A stretch of DNA of 31,447 bases from an uncultured Eggerthellaceae bacterium. Its GTDB lineage: Bacteria; Actinomycetota; Coriobacteriia; Coriobacteriales; Eggerthellaceae. The stretch covers positions 1 to 31,447 of the forward strand of contig CAUEBO010000031.1 of NCBI GenBank assembly GCA_958454405.1, given 5' to 3'. A program made the position numbers and the translations under genes. The notes below the pieces were generated by a model. The model saw nothing but the letters and a program-made list of their open reading frames with translations. It had not been told where the DNA came from and did no database searches. Within the stretch, counting starts at the first letter, position 1; each line of letters opens with the position of its first letter. Positions 23,847 through 31,447 of the stretch are shown piece after piece.

Positions 23847-25515
23847 CGTCTTCCCCCACAATCGATTCGCCGGGAACCGTGATGGAGAACGTGCTTCCCT
23901 GCCCCAGCTCGCTTTCCACCGTCACCGAGAAACCCTGCACGTCGGCATATTCGCGCACGAGCGCCAACCCCAGTCCGCTGCCGTTGTACTTGCGCGTCGA
24001 CGTGCTGTCCACTTGGAAGAATCGCTCGAAAATTCGCTCTTGGTCCTCCTTGGCTATGCCGATGCCGTCGTCCGTTACAAACATCGCCACCGTCTTCGCG
24101 TCCGCATCGTAAGCCACGCGCAACTCGACGAACCCGCCGTCTGGAGTGAACTTGATGGCATTGCTGGCCAAGTTCTCCAGCATGCGCACCGTCTTCTCGA
24201 AGTCGCCATACACCAACGGCACGTCAGATGCCACTTTGGTGCGGAATGACACTTCGTACTTGCGCGCAAGCGGGGCCATGGTGCCCTTGACCGACGTGAC
24301 GATATCACCCAGGTCCATGGGCTCGCACGTCGTTCGCACGCTGCCCGAGTCGGAGCGCGCAATGTCCAGCATATCGTTGATCATGTTGAGCAAAATCAGA
24401 CTGTTCTTCTCGATTTCTTCCCATGAGCGGCGATCGTTTTCACGCGACGAATCGCACGACTCACGCGAAATCTGGGCGAACGTGATGATGGACGTGAGTG
24501 GCGTGCGCAGTTCATGGTTCACCATGGACAGCAGGTCGGACTTGAACTTCGTTTCCTGCGCGAGATCGGCGTTGAGTTCCTCCAGCTTGTCGCGCTGCTG
24601 TTCCAGCATCGCGTTCGCCTCTTGCAAGTCGATCGTGCGCGCCTCCACTTGCGATTCCAGATGCTCGTACATGTCACGCAGCTCGCCAGCCATGTCGTTG
24701 AAGCCGTCCATCAAGTGCACCACTTCCTTCGCCGCATGTCGGCGACGGACCAGCGCGCTCAACTTGCCTTGGCGCATCTGCCCGAACGCCGTATACAGCT
24801 CGGCTGTCGGGCGCAGCACGAACACCGTGGTCACCACATAGATGACCAATCCGATGAACACGGTGATGCCCAGAAAGAACGCCACATCCCGCATCACGTT
24901 ATCGCGAAGCGCCTGTTGCTGCTGGTCGATAGGAATGACGATGCTGATGGCGCCGCCCACCGAGTCGAGCGTCCATCCCTCTTTCACCCTGCCCGTGATG
25001 TCGAGCTCACCTGCGGGGTCGCCGTGGCATTCAAGGCAACTCCCATCCACTTCGAGCGCCTGGAGATAGCGGAAGCGTTCCTCGCCCTCGTAAGGGGCGA
25101 AACCGTAATGCTCGGTCGTTTCCGAATCGGCGTAGAACCTGTTCAAGGCCTCGGTTTCAAATTCATCGGGAGTGTCTTGCTGGCTGCGTGGATTGAAGTT
25201 CGTATAGCGAATGGCGTAGTCGCTGCCAACCGAGAACAGCCGTCCCACGCTCTTTCCCACGACCGAGCAGTGCAGGCCCTTGAACTCGAACGAGCCGTCC
25301 GAGGAGTTGTTGATGACGCTTTGCGAATTGTCCATGAACTGCCACACGGCATCCATCTCGCGCGCGAACGTGCGCGCCTCCTCCAGCAAAGCCGCCTCCG
25401 TCTGCCGTTGCTGAGAGTAGAAATCAAAGAGGGCGAAGGCCAGGAAAGACGTACCGAAGACCACCGTTAACGCGGCTAGATAGATGGTTTTCAAACTAAA
25501 AGCGCGCTTCCCCAT
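23839..25515 (-). CDS. Sensor histidine kinase with c-type heme (Tll0287-like/DUF3365) sensor domain
   Basis: This 558-residue kinase has a transmembrane helix at about 8-32, an extracytoplasmic domain to about 210 and a second helix at about 212-234. A HAMP domain, a coiled coil (about 285-322), a HisKA domain with His334 in MVNHELRTPL and an HATPase domain (NLASNAIKF, DDGIGIAKED, GSGLGLALV) follow. The sensor domain contains CLECH (Cys160, Cys163, His164) followed by GGAISIVIPI, the pattern of the DUF3365/Tll0287-like heme domain, so covalent heme c is likely and would sense redox state or a gas or small ligand. Start choice is uncertain: in-frame ATGs at 25515, 25521, 25527 and 25557 all lead into helix 1. 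It is co-transcribed with the response regulator. Confidence 0.88.
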   Translation of the reverse strand: MGKRAFSLKTIYLAALTVVFGTSFLAFALFDFYSQQRQTEAALLEEARTFAREMDAVWQFMDNSQSVINNSSDGSFEFKGLHCSVVGKSVGRLFSVGSDYAIRYTNFNPRSQQDTPDEFETEALNRFYADSETTEHYGFAPYEGEERFRYLQALEVDGSCLECHGDPAGELDITGRVKEGWTLDSVGGAISIVIPIDQQQQALRDNVMRDVAFFLGITVFIGLVIYVVTTVFVLRPTAELYTAFGQMRQGKLSALVRRRHAAKEVVHLMDGFNDMAGELRDMYEHLESQVEARTIDLQEANAMLEQQRDKLEELNADLAQETKFKSDLLSMVNHELRTPLTSIITFAQISRESCDSSRENDRRSWEEIEKNSLILLNMINDMLDIARSDSGSVRTTCEPMDLGDIVTSVKGTMAPLARKYEVSFRTKVASDVPLVYGDFEKTVRMLENLASNAIKFTPDGGFVELRVAYDADAKTVAMFVTDDGIGIAKEDQERIFERFFQVDSTSTRKYNGSGLGLALVREYADVQGFSVTVESELGQGSTFSITVPGESIVGEDDV

Positions 25516-25639
25516 AAGCATCCCCATGTCGTCTGCGCGAAGCACCTCGCAACGCATCCGCCACCCTAGCACAAGTACCACCCGCACGCAAAACGAAGGC
25601 TGCCCGCCGGAGGAACCGGTGCGCGTAAGCCGCACCGCG

Positions 25640-25674
25640 AAAGGCCGGCCGTGCGTTTCGCAGGGCCGGCCTTT
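25640..25674 (-). terminator. Hairpin after beta-helix surface protein gene
   Basis: AAAGGCCGGC and GCCGGCCTTT form a perfect 10-bp stem around 15 bases, 34 bp past the surface protein stop. On the minus strand the stem ends in TTT but no longer T-tract follows. Confidence 0.6.
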
Positions 25675-25708
25675 CACTCAGCGCACGGGGCTTCCAAAGC
25701 CTCGCCTT

Positions 25709-28474
25709 TTATTCGGAGCGGCGCCGCGCCTTCCGGACCAAAGCCGCGGCGATGCACGCGCCCGCACCGGAGAGCAGCGCTGCAACGACCAAGAAAAGCG
25801 CCTCGGTGCCGTCCCCCGTCGCGGGAGTCGGCGAAGGAGCGGTTTTGCCAGCAGGTGCGCTCGCCTCCGGCCGAGGGACGTCGCCTCCAGGTTCGGAGAT
25901 TCCCTCACCCGGGACCGTGATCGCCGGAGTCACCGTGAGGTCCGTGCGCGCGGACAGCCCTTCGTACGGGGCGTTCGTGGTCGTGACCTCGAGCGAATGC
26001 GTCCCCACCGTCAGCGTGTTCAGGTAGCGCGCGGGCAGGTTGATGATGATGGAGCCGTCGGCCGACGTGTACTCCGCGCCCTCGGTCAGCACGGTTCCGT
26101 CCACTATGACCTGGTCCAGGTTGAGGCTGGCCTTCACTGACAGAGCGGACCCCACGGTGGCGACGGTGTCGGGAGCCTTCCCTTGCTCGAAGGTGCTGCT
26201 GGGCGAAACGGAGATGGGAAGCGAGACGGTGAGCGAGGCGGTGTTGCTGTGCAAGGTGATGTTGACCGCGCTGCTGGACACCTGGCAACGGTACAAGTTC
26301 CCGTTGTCAGTGTCCACCGAAGACGGCGTCGTATACGTCGCCGCGTTCGCGCCAACCACGTCGTTCCATGTCGCGCCGCCGTCGGTCGACTTCTGCCACT
26401 GGTAGCCCACCACGCCGGCAGACGCCTCCGCCGCCACCTCGAACGTGGCCGTTTCGCCGTAGAACACGCTCGCGTCTTCGGGATGCTTGGTGATGATGGG
26501 ACCGGCAGCCTGGGCGATGGCGATCGCGTGGCCGGCCGCCGCCGTGGGAGAGGCTATCGACACCGAGAGGTTCCCCGAAGGGGCGACGTCCACTGCCTGG
26601 TATGAGTAGGTCCCCACGGGAACCCCCAAGGCGTCCGTCTCCACCACGGCCGCGTAGAGCGGATCCGTCGCGTTGGCTGCGAACGGTTTCGTGATCTCCA
26701 GGTCGGTGGTTTCGTATTCCGGTTTGACCACCATGGATTCGAGGTACGTGAGGCCCGCGGCGGCGACGTCGGCCTTGATCGCCGTCCTGCCCGCAGCGTT
26801 CAGATCGCCCACGGTCAGCTTCTCATTGCCGCCCGCGTAAAAGACGCTCTTCGCCTCGTCCTCGTAGTACACCTGGTCGGGACCGACTGCGGTTGGGGCG
26901 TCGCTGTTCAGCGTGACCGATCCCATGCGGCCCCAGCTGGTGGATTCCGTTTGGAGGGCGATGTCCTTGCCCTTCGCCGCAGCGCTCGTGCCGTTGCCGA
27001 CGACGCTGCCGCTGTTCATGATGAACTGGGCTCCGCGCCTCAGGTAGACGCCGCTGCCGGTGTTGCCCCCCGCCTTGTTGTTGGTGATGGTCCCGCCGTT
27101 CATGATGAAGTTGGACGCCTGGTCGACGTTCACGCCGGCGCCAGGGGTGAGGCTCGTGTTGCCGGATATCTCCCCGCCCTCCTCGAGCGTCGCCGTGGAG
27201 CCGGGGCCGTTGCCCTGGACGTACACGCCGCCACCGCGGCCCACGCAGGAGTTGTTGGTAATCTTGCCTTTGATGACCAGCGTGGAACCCATGTTGGCGT
27301 ACACGCCGCCCCCGGTGGTGGAGCCGCTATTGTTCGCAACCAAACCGTCCGCTTCTATCGTGACGTTCCCGCGGTTGCTCGCGATGGCCGTGGCGCGATT
27401 GCCGGAAAGCTCTCCATGCACGATCACCGTCGAGTCCTCCGGGAAGATCGCGTAGTTGTACAGATTGGTGATCTTCGTTCCGTTCTGCATTTCGAAGGTC
27501 ACGCTGCCCCCTTGAAGCCACACGCCGGCCTTCCTGCCGCTTTTGGACGTGTAAGGAGCATCGATGGTCACCACGCTTCCGTTGGCCATGTTCACGCGGG
27601 CGTTCGGATTGGTCGCGCGGATGGCGGACATGCCGCCGAAGTTCTTGAGCTGCGCGTTGTCGAGCGTCAACGAGCCCGCATTGACGGCGTACAGGGCGAC
27701 GATGGCGTCTTGGACGCGCTCGGTGTTCATGGTGTTCTCGGCTCCCGAGCTGCCGCCCGCGATGTCCTGGGCGACGAACTGCGTTCCCTCGTACTTCCCT
27801 GCATCGTCCAGGATGATGTTGGATATCTTCGCGTTCGTGTCGCCCGTCAGTTCGATCATCGCGGGATTGTACCACCTTCGGGCGGTGTCGCGTATCACCT
27901 CGAAGCCGTCTCCGCGCGTCACGGTGACCGGCGTGGCCGAAGCGCTCGTTATCGTGAGGTCCTTGTCCGTTATGCGGGCGCACTTGGTGGACGTGATGTC
28001 GTCCATGACCATGATGGTGGATCCCGACGACGCCACGGCAACCGCCTTCGCAAGCGATGCGTACGGGGACGTGATCTCGCCGGTGCCCAGCGTGTCGTCG
28101 CCGGAGGAGGACACGTACAACGCGTTCAGCGTCCTTGCCAGCGCATCGGCGTTCTGCGCGGCTCCTCCCAGCTCGTTGACCGCAAAAGTTTCGATTTGGG
28201 GCGCAGGCCGATCATCAGACGAGTCCGGTCCGCCCGATGGATCCGATCCATTTGACGGGTCCGCATCGTCCGCCGTGGTTTGATCGTCTGCCGCCGGATC
28301 GCCGGTCGCGGCCTGATCATCCGTTGCGGCGGGAAGGCCGTCCGAAGCAGCCTGGCCCTTCTCGTCGGCGAACGCGAACGTCATGCCGCTCAAAGACAAC
28401 GCCAACGCGACGGCCAACGCGACCGGGCCCGCTTTCGCCGTCCTTTCACGCACCTTTCTCGGCAAACGCCTCAT
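25709..28474 (-). CDS. Secreted beta-helix surface protein with Ig-like and X2-like domains and LPXTG-like anchor
   Basis: This 921-residue protein begins at ATG 28474 (GAGAGG six bases upstream), which starts a signal peptide ending near TFAFA; the frame stays open upstream to 28699 but has no export signal there. After a Asp/Ser/Pro-rich stretch come many parallel beta-helix repeats (about residues 130-550: GGGVYANMGSTLVIKG, GGGVYVQGNGPG, NFIMNGGTITNNKAGG). An Ig-like domain (about 660-750, YQWQKSTDGGATW) and an X2-like domain (about 755-850) follow. The C-terminus is TPATGD, a hydrophobic helix and an Arg-rich tail, a divergent sortase signal that differs from the LAPTGD of the two peptidases. 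Likely an adhesin or polysaccharide-contacting protein; no catalytic residues recognised. Confidence 0.85.
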   Translation of the reverse strand: MRRLPRKVRERTAKAGPVALAVALALSLSGMTFAFADEKGQAASDGLPAATDDQAATGDPAADDQTTADDADPSNGSDPSGGPDSSDDRPAPQIETFAVNELGGAAQNADALARTLNALYVSSSGDDTLGTGEITSPYASLAKAVAVASSGSTIMVMDDITSTKCARITDKDLTITSASATPVTVTRGDGFEVIRDTARRWYNPAMIELTGDTNAKISNIILDDAGKYEGTQFVAQDIAGGSSGAENTMNTERVQDAIVALYAVNAGSLTLDNAQLKNFGGMSAIRATNPNARVNMANGSVVTIDAPYTSKSGRKAGVWLQGGSVTFEMQNGTKITNLYNYAIFPEDSTVIVHGELSGNRATAIASNRGNVTIEADGLVANNSGSTTGGGVYANMGSTLVIKGKITNNSCVGRGGGVYVQGNGPGSTATLEEGGEISGNTSLTPGAGVNVDQASNFIMNGGTITNNKAGGNTGSGVYLRRGAQFIMNSGSVVGNGTSAAAKGKDIALQTESTSWGRMGSVTLNSDAPTAVGPDQVYYEDEAKSVFYAGGNEKLTVGDLNAAGRTAIKADVAAAGLTYLESMVVKPEYETTDLEITKPFAANATDPLYAAVVETDALGVPVGTYSYQAVDVAPSGNLSVSIASPTAAAGHAIAIAQAAGPIITKHPEDASVFYGETATFEVAAEASAGVVGYQWQKSTDGGATWNDVVGANAATYTTPSSVDTDNGNLYRCQVSSSAVNITLHSNTASLTVSLPISVSPSSTFEQGKAPDTVATVGSALSVKASLNLDQVIVDGTVLTEGAEYTSADGSIIINLPARYLNTLTVGTHSLEVTTTNAPYEGLSARTDLTVTPAITVPGEGISEPGGDVPRPEASAPAGKTAPSPTPATGDGTEALFLVVAALLSGAGACIAAALVRKARRRSE

Positions 28475-28566
28475 ACCAGCCCTCTCATTCTCCCGTTCGA
28501 TCACGCAAACCAATCCGTGCCGCAGGCCGCACGCCCACAGCCGCGCACACGTGCGCTTTGGGGAAA

Positions 28567-28572
28567 ATTGTA
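28567..28572 (-). promoter_or_regulatory. Possible -10 of surface protein gene
   Basis: The minus strand reads TACAAT about 93 bp before the ATG, with no clear -35. The leader that follows contains the small inverted repeat GCGCAC-AC-GTGCGC. Confidence 0.35.
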
Positions 28573-28675
28573 GGAACGAATGCATCGCGGGCTTTGGATT
28601 TGCCTTGAACTGCACCTGAGACGACATGAACGACGTGATGCGCGGAAGGGCCGCGCGCGAGACGCGGGCATGAAA

Positions 28676-28705
28676 AAACGGGTGTTTCACGTGAAACACC
28701 CGTTT
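28676..28705 (-). terminator. Intrinsic terminator of catalase gene
   Basis: A perfect 30-bp palindrome lies 38 bp after the catalase stop. On the minus strand it runs directly into TTT, giving the stem plus T-run of a rho-independent terminator. Its centre is the parS-type site annotated separately. Confidence 0.8.
28683..28698. promoter_or_regulatory. parS-type ParB-binding site
   Basis: TGTTTCACGTGAAACA is an exact match to the widely conserved bacterial chromosomal parS consensus bound by ParB/Spo0J. It is intergenic, between the catalase and the surface protein gene. In other bacteria such sites cluster around the replication origin, so this window may be origin-proximal. The match is direct; ParB binding is inferred. 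Confidence 0.75.
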
Positions 28706-28743
28706 GGAGCCGTTCGCTTGCAGGAGAGGCCACGCCTTAGAGG

Positions 28744-30297
28744 CTACGCTTTTGCAGCGCCGCCCTTCTTCCGAGCGGGAACCTGCTGGCCGGTTGCCGC
28801 CATGCGCTCCTCATGGGTCATCGCCGCCAGCTCCTGCACGCGAGCGATGTCCAGGCCGAGGGCTTCTGCCAGGCGCGTGCCGTATTCGGCATCGGCCTTC
28901 CAGCAGTGCGCGGCGTGGCGGTACTTGATGTTGTCGGTCACAGGCGCGATGTCGGCAGCCGTGTTGGCGATGAGCGCGGCGCGCTGCGGCTCCTCCATCA
29001 ACCGGTACAGATCGCCCGGCTGGTAGAACGTGTCGTCGGATGCGTCGTCGGCAGGATCCCACGCATCCATGGGGCCGAACAGGTCCAGCGGCAGCTCGGC
29101 CGCGTCGGCCTGCTGCTGCCACTGGCCGTAGCTGTTGGGCTCGTAGCCGATGGTGCCGCCGAAGTTGCCGTCGGTGCGCATCTGGCCGTCGCGGTGGAAC
29201 TCGGCGTAGGGGCAGCGCGGACGGTTGACCGGGATGTGGTTGTGGTTCACGCCCAGGCGGTAGCGCTGCGCGTCGCCGTAGGCGAACAGGCGGCCTTGCA
29301 GCAGCTTGTCGGGCGAAAGCCCGATGCCCGGCACCAGGTGCGTCGGCGCGAACGCGGCCTGCTCCACTTCGGCGAAGTAGTTCTCGGGGTTGCGGTTCAG
29401 CTCAAGCTCGCCCACCTCGATGAGCGGGAACTCCTTCTGGCTCCACGTCTTGGTGATGTCGAACGGGTTCTCCTTGTAGTGCTTCGCCGTCTCCTCGTCC
29501 ATGATCTGCACGCAGAAGCGCCAGCTGGGGAACTCGCCGCGCTCGATGGCATTGAACAGGTCGCGCTGATGGCTCTCGCGGTCGCCCGCGATGATCTGGG
29601 CCGCCTCTTCGTTCGTGAGGTTCTTGATGCCCTGCCGGGTCTTCAGGTGGAACTTCACCCACGTGCGCTTGTTGTTCTCGTCGATGAGCGAGTAGGTATG
29701 GCTGCCGAAGCCGTGCATGTGGCGGTAGCTGGCCGGGATGCCGCGGTCGGACATGACGATGGTCACCTGGTGCAGCGCCTCGGGCAGGCTGGACCAGAAG
29801 TCCCAGTTGCTCTGCGGGGAATGCATGTTGGTGTGCGGGTCGCGCTTCACCACATGGTTCAGGTCGATGAACTTCTTCGGGTCGCGCAGGAAGAACACGG
29901 GCGTGTTGTTGCCCACGAGGTCCCAGTTGCCGTCGGGCGTGTAGAACTTCATGGCGAAGCCGCGGATGTCGCGCTCGGCGTCGGCCGCGCCGCGCTCGCC
30001 GGCCACCGTGGAGAATCGGACGAACACCTCGGTCTCGGCGCCCGGCTGGAACACCTTCGCCTTCGTGTACTGGCTGATGTCGCCGGTCACCTTGAAGGTG
30101 CCGTACGCGCCCGAGCCCTTCGCGTGCATGCGTCGCTCGGGGATGACCTCGCGGTCGAAGTGCGCCAGCTTCTCGATCATCCAGTTGTCCTGCAGCATCA
30201 TGGGGCCGCGCTCGCCCGCGGTCAGCGTGTGGTTGTTGTCGGCGACGGGGTTGCCCGCCTCGTTGGTGAGCCTCGTCGTGTCGGTGTGATTGGTCAT
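28744..30297 (-). CDS. katA: Monofunctional heme catalase
   Basis: This 517-residue small-subunit catalase breaks down hydrogen peroxide in the cytoplasm. Visible are the distal-site motif RRMHAKGSGAYG with the catalytic His (about residue 57), the distal Asn region (NNTPVFFLRDP), and the proximal heme-ligand motif RLFAYGDAQRYRLG with the Tyr ligand. The start at 30297 has GAGAGG upstream; the open frame continues to 30369 but those codons look like leader. No Tat or Sec signal is present. Upstream AT-rich repeats suggest peroxide- or metal-responsive control. An intrinsic terminator carrying a parS-type site follows. In a strict anaerobe it would serve oxygen tolerance. Confidence 0.97.
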   Translation of the reverse strand: MTNHTDTTRLTNEAGNPVADNNHTLTAGERGPMMLQDNWMIEKLAHFDREVIPERRMHAKGSGAYGTFKVTGDISQYTKAKVFQPGAETEVFVRFSTVAGERGAADAERDIRGFAMKFYTPDGNWDLVGNNTPVFFLRDPKKFIDLNHVVKRDPHTNMHSPQSNWDFWSSLPEALHQVTIVMSDRGIPASYRHMHGFGSHTYSLIDENNKRTWVKFHLKTRQGIKNLTNEEAAQIIAGDRESHQRDLFNAIERGEFPSWRFCVQIMDEETAKHYKENPFDITKTWSQKEFPLIEVGELELNRNPENYFAEVEQAAFAPTHLVPGIGLSPDKLLQGRLFAYGDAQRYRLGVNHNHIPVNRPRCPYAEFHRDGQMRTDGNFGGTIGYEPNSYGQWQQQADAAELPLDLFGPMDAWDPADDASDDTFYQPGDLYRLMEEPQRAALIANTAADIAPVTDNIKYRHAAHCWKADAEYGTRLAEALGLDIARVQELAAMTHEERMAATGQQVPARKKGGAAKA

Positions 30298-30382
30298 GGG
30301 GCGAACCTCTCTCTCGTGCCGCCTTGCGCGCGGCATGCGGTGTGATGGGTTCACCATACGCTGTTTCAAAATGAAATGTAAT

Positions 30383-30408
30383 ACTAATTGATACTAATTC
30401 TCACTAAT
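30383..30408 (-). promoter_or_regulatory. Triple 10-bp-phased repeat in catalase promoter region
   Basis: ATTAGT occurs three times on the minus strand at exact 10-bp spacing (plus-strand ACTAAT at 30383-30388, 30393-30398 and 30403-30408), about 90-110 bp upstream of the catalase start in a locally AT-rich region. The phasing of one helical turn suggests a protein array site overlapping the promoter, for example a Fur/PerR-type regulator. The rest of the 340-bp gap shows only the aldolase terminator. Confidence 0.55.
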
Positions 30409-30573
30409 AGCACAAGCGCCCGGCTGGGGGCGACGCGGAGGGATCCGGGGATGGAAGAACGCCAAAGGAGGAGAGACCGGCGATTGCAGCAAAAGGTGCG
30501 GCTGCGAATGGTTTGACGCTTCGTCGGCGCCGTCCGTTATCGCCGGGGGCTTCGGCGAACCAACCCCCCCTGC

Positions 30574-30611
30574 AAAAAAAGCGCCCCCTTCGCAGCAAGC
30601 GAAGGAGGCGC
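30574..30611 (-). terminator. Intrinsic terminator of aldolase gene
   Basis: On the minus strand a 13-bp stem (one G-T pair) around a five-base loop is followed by seven T. It starts about 27 bp after the aldolase stop. Confidence 0.92.
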
Positions 30612-30638
30612 TGGCAAAATCGTTCGAGGCGCTGCGGC

Positions 30639-31447
30639 TTACAGCGAGAAGTCCTTCTCGCCGTTGAACACGGCCAGGGCGTCGGCCACGGAGTAGTCGG
30701 CCAGCGTGATGGCGCTGATGGCCTTCGTCAGACGCACGGCCTCGTCCAGCGAGCGCTGGTGTATGTTGCGGCCGGTTGCGTTGCCGCACGCTCCGCCGAC
30801 ATGGATCTGGTCGTAGAGCTGCGTGAGGAACGTCTCGGGATCGACCGTCGAGCCGCCGGCGCACACGAGGCCCGTGCGGCCGGACGCCATCGTGGCAACC
30901 TTGAGAGCCTCGGCCGGAGCCGTGCCGTCCTCGGGCTTCGGCGGGTTCACCTTCACGAAGTCGGCGCCCAGGCACAGGGCCACGCCCGCAGCTCCCGCGA
31001 TGAGCGCCGGATCCTTCTCGGCCGTGACGGCCTTGCCGCGCGGGTAGATCCACAGCACCACGAGCAGGCCGTTGGCATGCGCCTGGGCGATGAGCTCGCC
31101 GGCCTCGGCCATCATGGTGGACTCGTACTCGCTGCCCAGGTAGATGGTGTAGCCGATGCCCACCACGTTCACGCCGGCCTCGCGCATGGCAAGCACGGCG
31201 TCCAAATCGTAGAGCTGCGGGGAGTAGGGATCGTCCTGCTTCGTGCCTACGAGGTTCGTCTTGGAGTTCATCTTCACGAGGTAGTTGATCTCTGGATAGT
31301 CGGCAGCGTACTGCGCGATGAGGCCGCGCTGGCCGGCCAGCACGCCGCACACGCCCTGGCGTCCGATTTCGAAGAGGTGCTGCGGCTCGGCGTCGGCGAT
31401 GTCGATGCCCTCGCCGTAGAAGTCCTTGTTCAGGTGCTCGATCTTCT
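30639..31447 (-). CDS. Class I fructose-bisphosphate aldolase (DhnA/FbaB type), 5' partial
   Basis: This is the C-terminal 268 residues or so of a class I aldolase of the archaeal/FbaB type; the frame is open to the window end, where it reads KIEHLNKDFYGEGID, so the start lies outside. The TIM-barrel strands are visible: YLVKMNSKTN, VNVVGIGYTIY, VVLWIYPRG, ADFVKVNPPKP (with the likely Schiff-base Lys), GLVCAGG and IHVGGACGNATGRNI. It cleaves fructose 1,6-bisphosphate to two triose phosphates in the cytoplasm, or serves gluconeogenesis. A strong intrinsic terminator follows. A related DhnA-family aldolase with other substrates is possible. Confidence 0.9.
   Translation of the reverse strand, partial: KIEHLNKDFYGEGIDIADAEPQHLFEIGRQGVCGVLAGQRGLIAQYAADYPEINYLVKMNSKTNLVGTKQDDPYSPQLYDLDAVLAMREAGVNVVGIGYTIYLGSEYESTMMAEAGELIAQAHANGLLVVLWIYPRGKAVTAEKDPALIAGAAGVALCLGADFVKVNPPKPEDGTAPAEALKVATMASGRTGLVCAGGSTVDPETFLTQLYDQIHVGGACGNATGRNIHQRSLDEAVRLTKAISAITLADYSVADALAVFNGEKDFSL

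Noticed and set aside
28475..28699. N-terminal extension of the surface protein through the parS palindrome
   Set aside because: The longer frame starts inside the palindrome and lacks an export signal; the ATG at 28474 has a ribosome binding site and begins a clear signal peptide.
28813..30345. 510-residue open frame opposite the catalase gene
   Set aside because: The protein is a low-complexity Val/Ala/His/Arg shadow; catalase motifs on the other strand are unambiguous.
1..31447. CRISPR arrays, insertion sequences or phage genes
   Set aside because: I saw no regular short repeats with spacers, no transposase or integrase motifs, and no phage structural genes.

Overview
The window looks like chromosome of a high-GC Gram-positive anaerobe of the Coriobacteriia, most likely Eggerthellaceae (Eggerthella or Gordonibacter type). 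This is inferred from the gene set, not from a marker gene. The clues are high GC, Tat-exported lipoprotein oxidoreductases, a LuxR-type regulator fused to about 12 membrane helices beside an FAD-dependent reductase, a DMSO-reductase-family operon with a heme-b-like anchor, and LPXTG-like surface proteins.

Layout. 1-2171: the end of an osmoprotectant ABC importer (permease fused to substrate-binding protein, then ATPase). 2172-2711: an intergenic region with copy A of a 207-bp inverted-repeat element, then a TetR operator. 2712-5069: TetR regulator plus ABC-2 exporter, translationally coupled. 5194-8393 (minus): a membrane-anchored LuxR regulator and a Tat/lipoprotein flavin reductase. 8661-8825: promoter, tRNA-Arg(ACG) and terminator, followed by copy B of the repeat. 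9340-15569: two convergent secreted peptidases (HEXXH zinc type and subtilisin type), both ending in a LAPTGD sorting signal. 15685-16499: PadR regulator and DUF1048 protein with an operator inside the promoter. 16527-18125 (minus): CstA-family transporter.

18305-25515 (minus) reads as one respiratory module in transcription order: a sensor kinase with a periplasmic c-type heme motif, an OmpR-type response regulator, a Tat-exported molybdopterin oxidoreductase, a four-cluster ferredoxin subunit, a TorD-like chaperone and a ferric-reductase-like membrane protein. I infer that the kinase senses redox state or a ligand through heme and controls the reductase. A lower-GC block covers most of the catalytic gene and the start of the ferredoxin gene, which suggests a recombination-derived chimera.

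25709-28474 (minus): a large beta-helix surface protein. 28744-30297 (minus): catalase, whose terminator contains a perfect parS-type palindrome. 30639-31447 (minus): class I fructose-bisphosphate aldolase, cut by the window end.

The least explained items are the two-copy inverted-repeat element, the parS-like site within a terminator, the heme-kinase/reductase module with its GC mosaic, and the three helically phased repeats upstream of the catalase.
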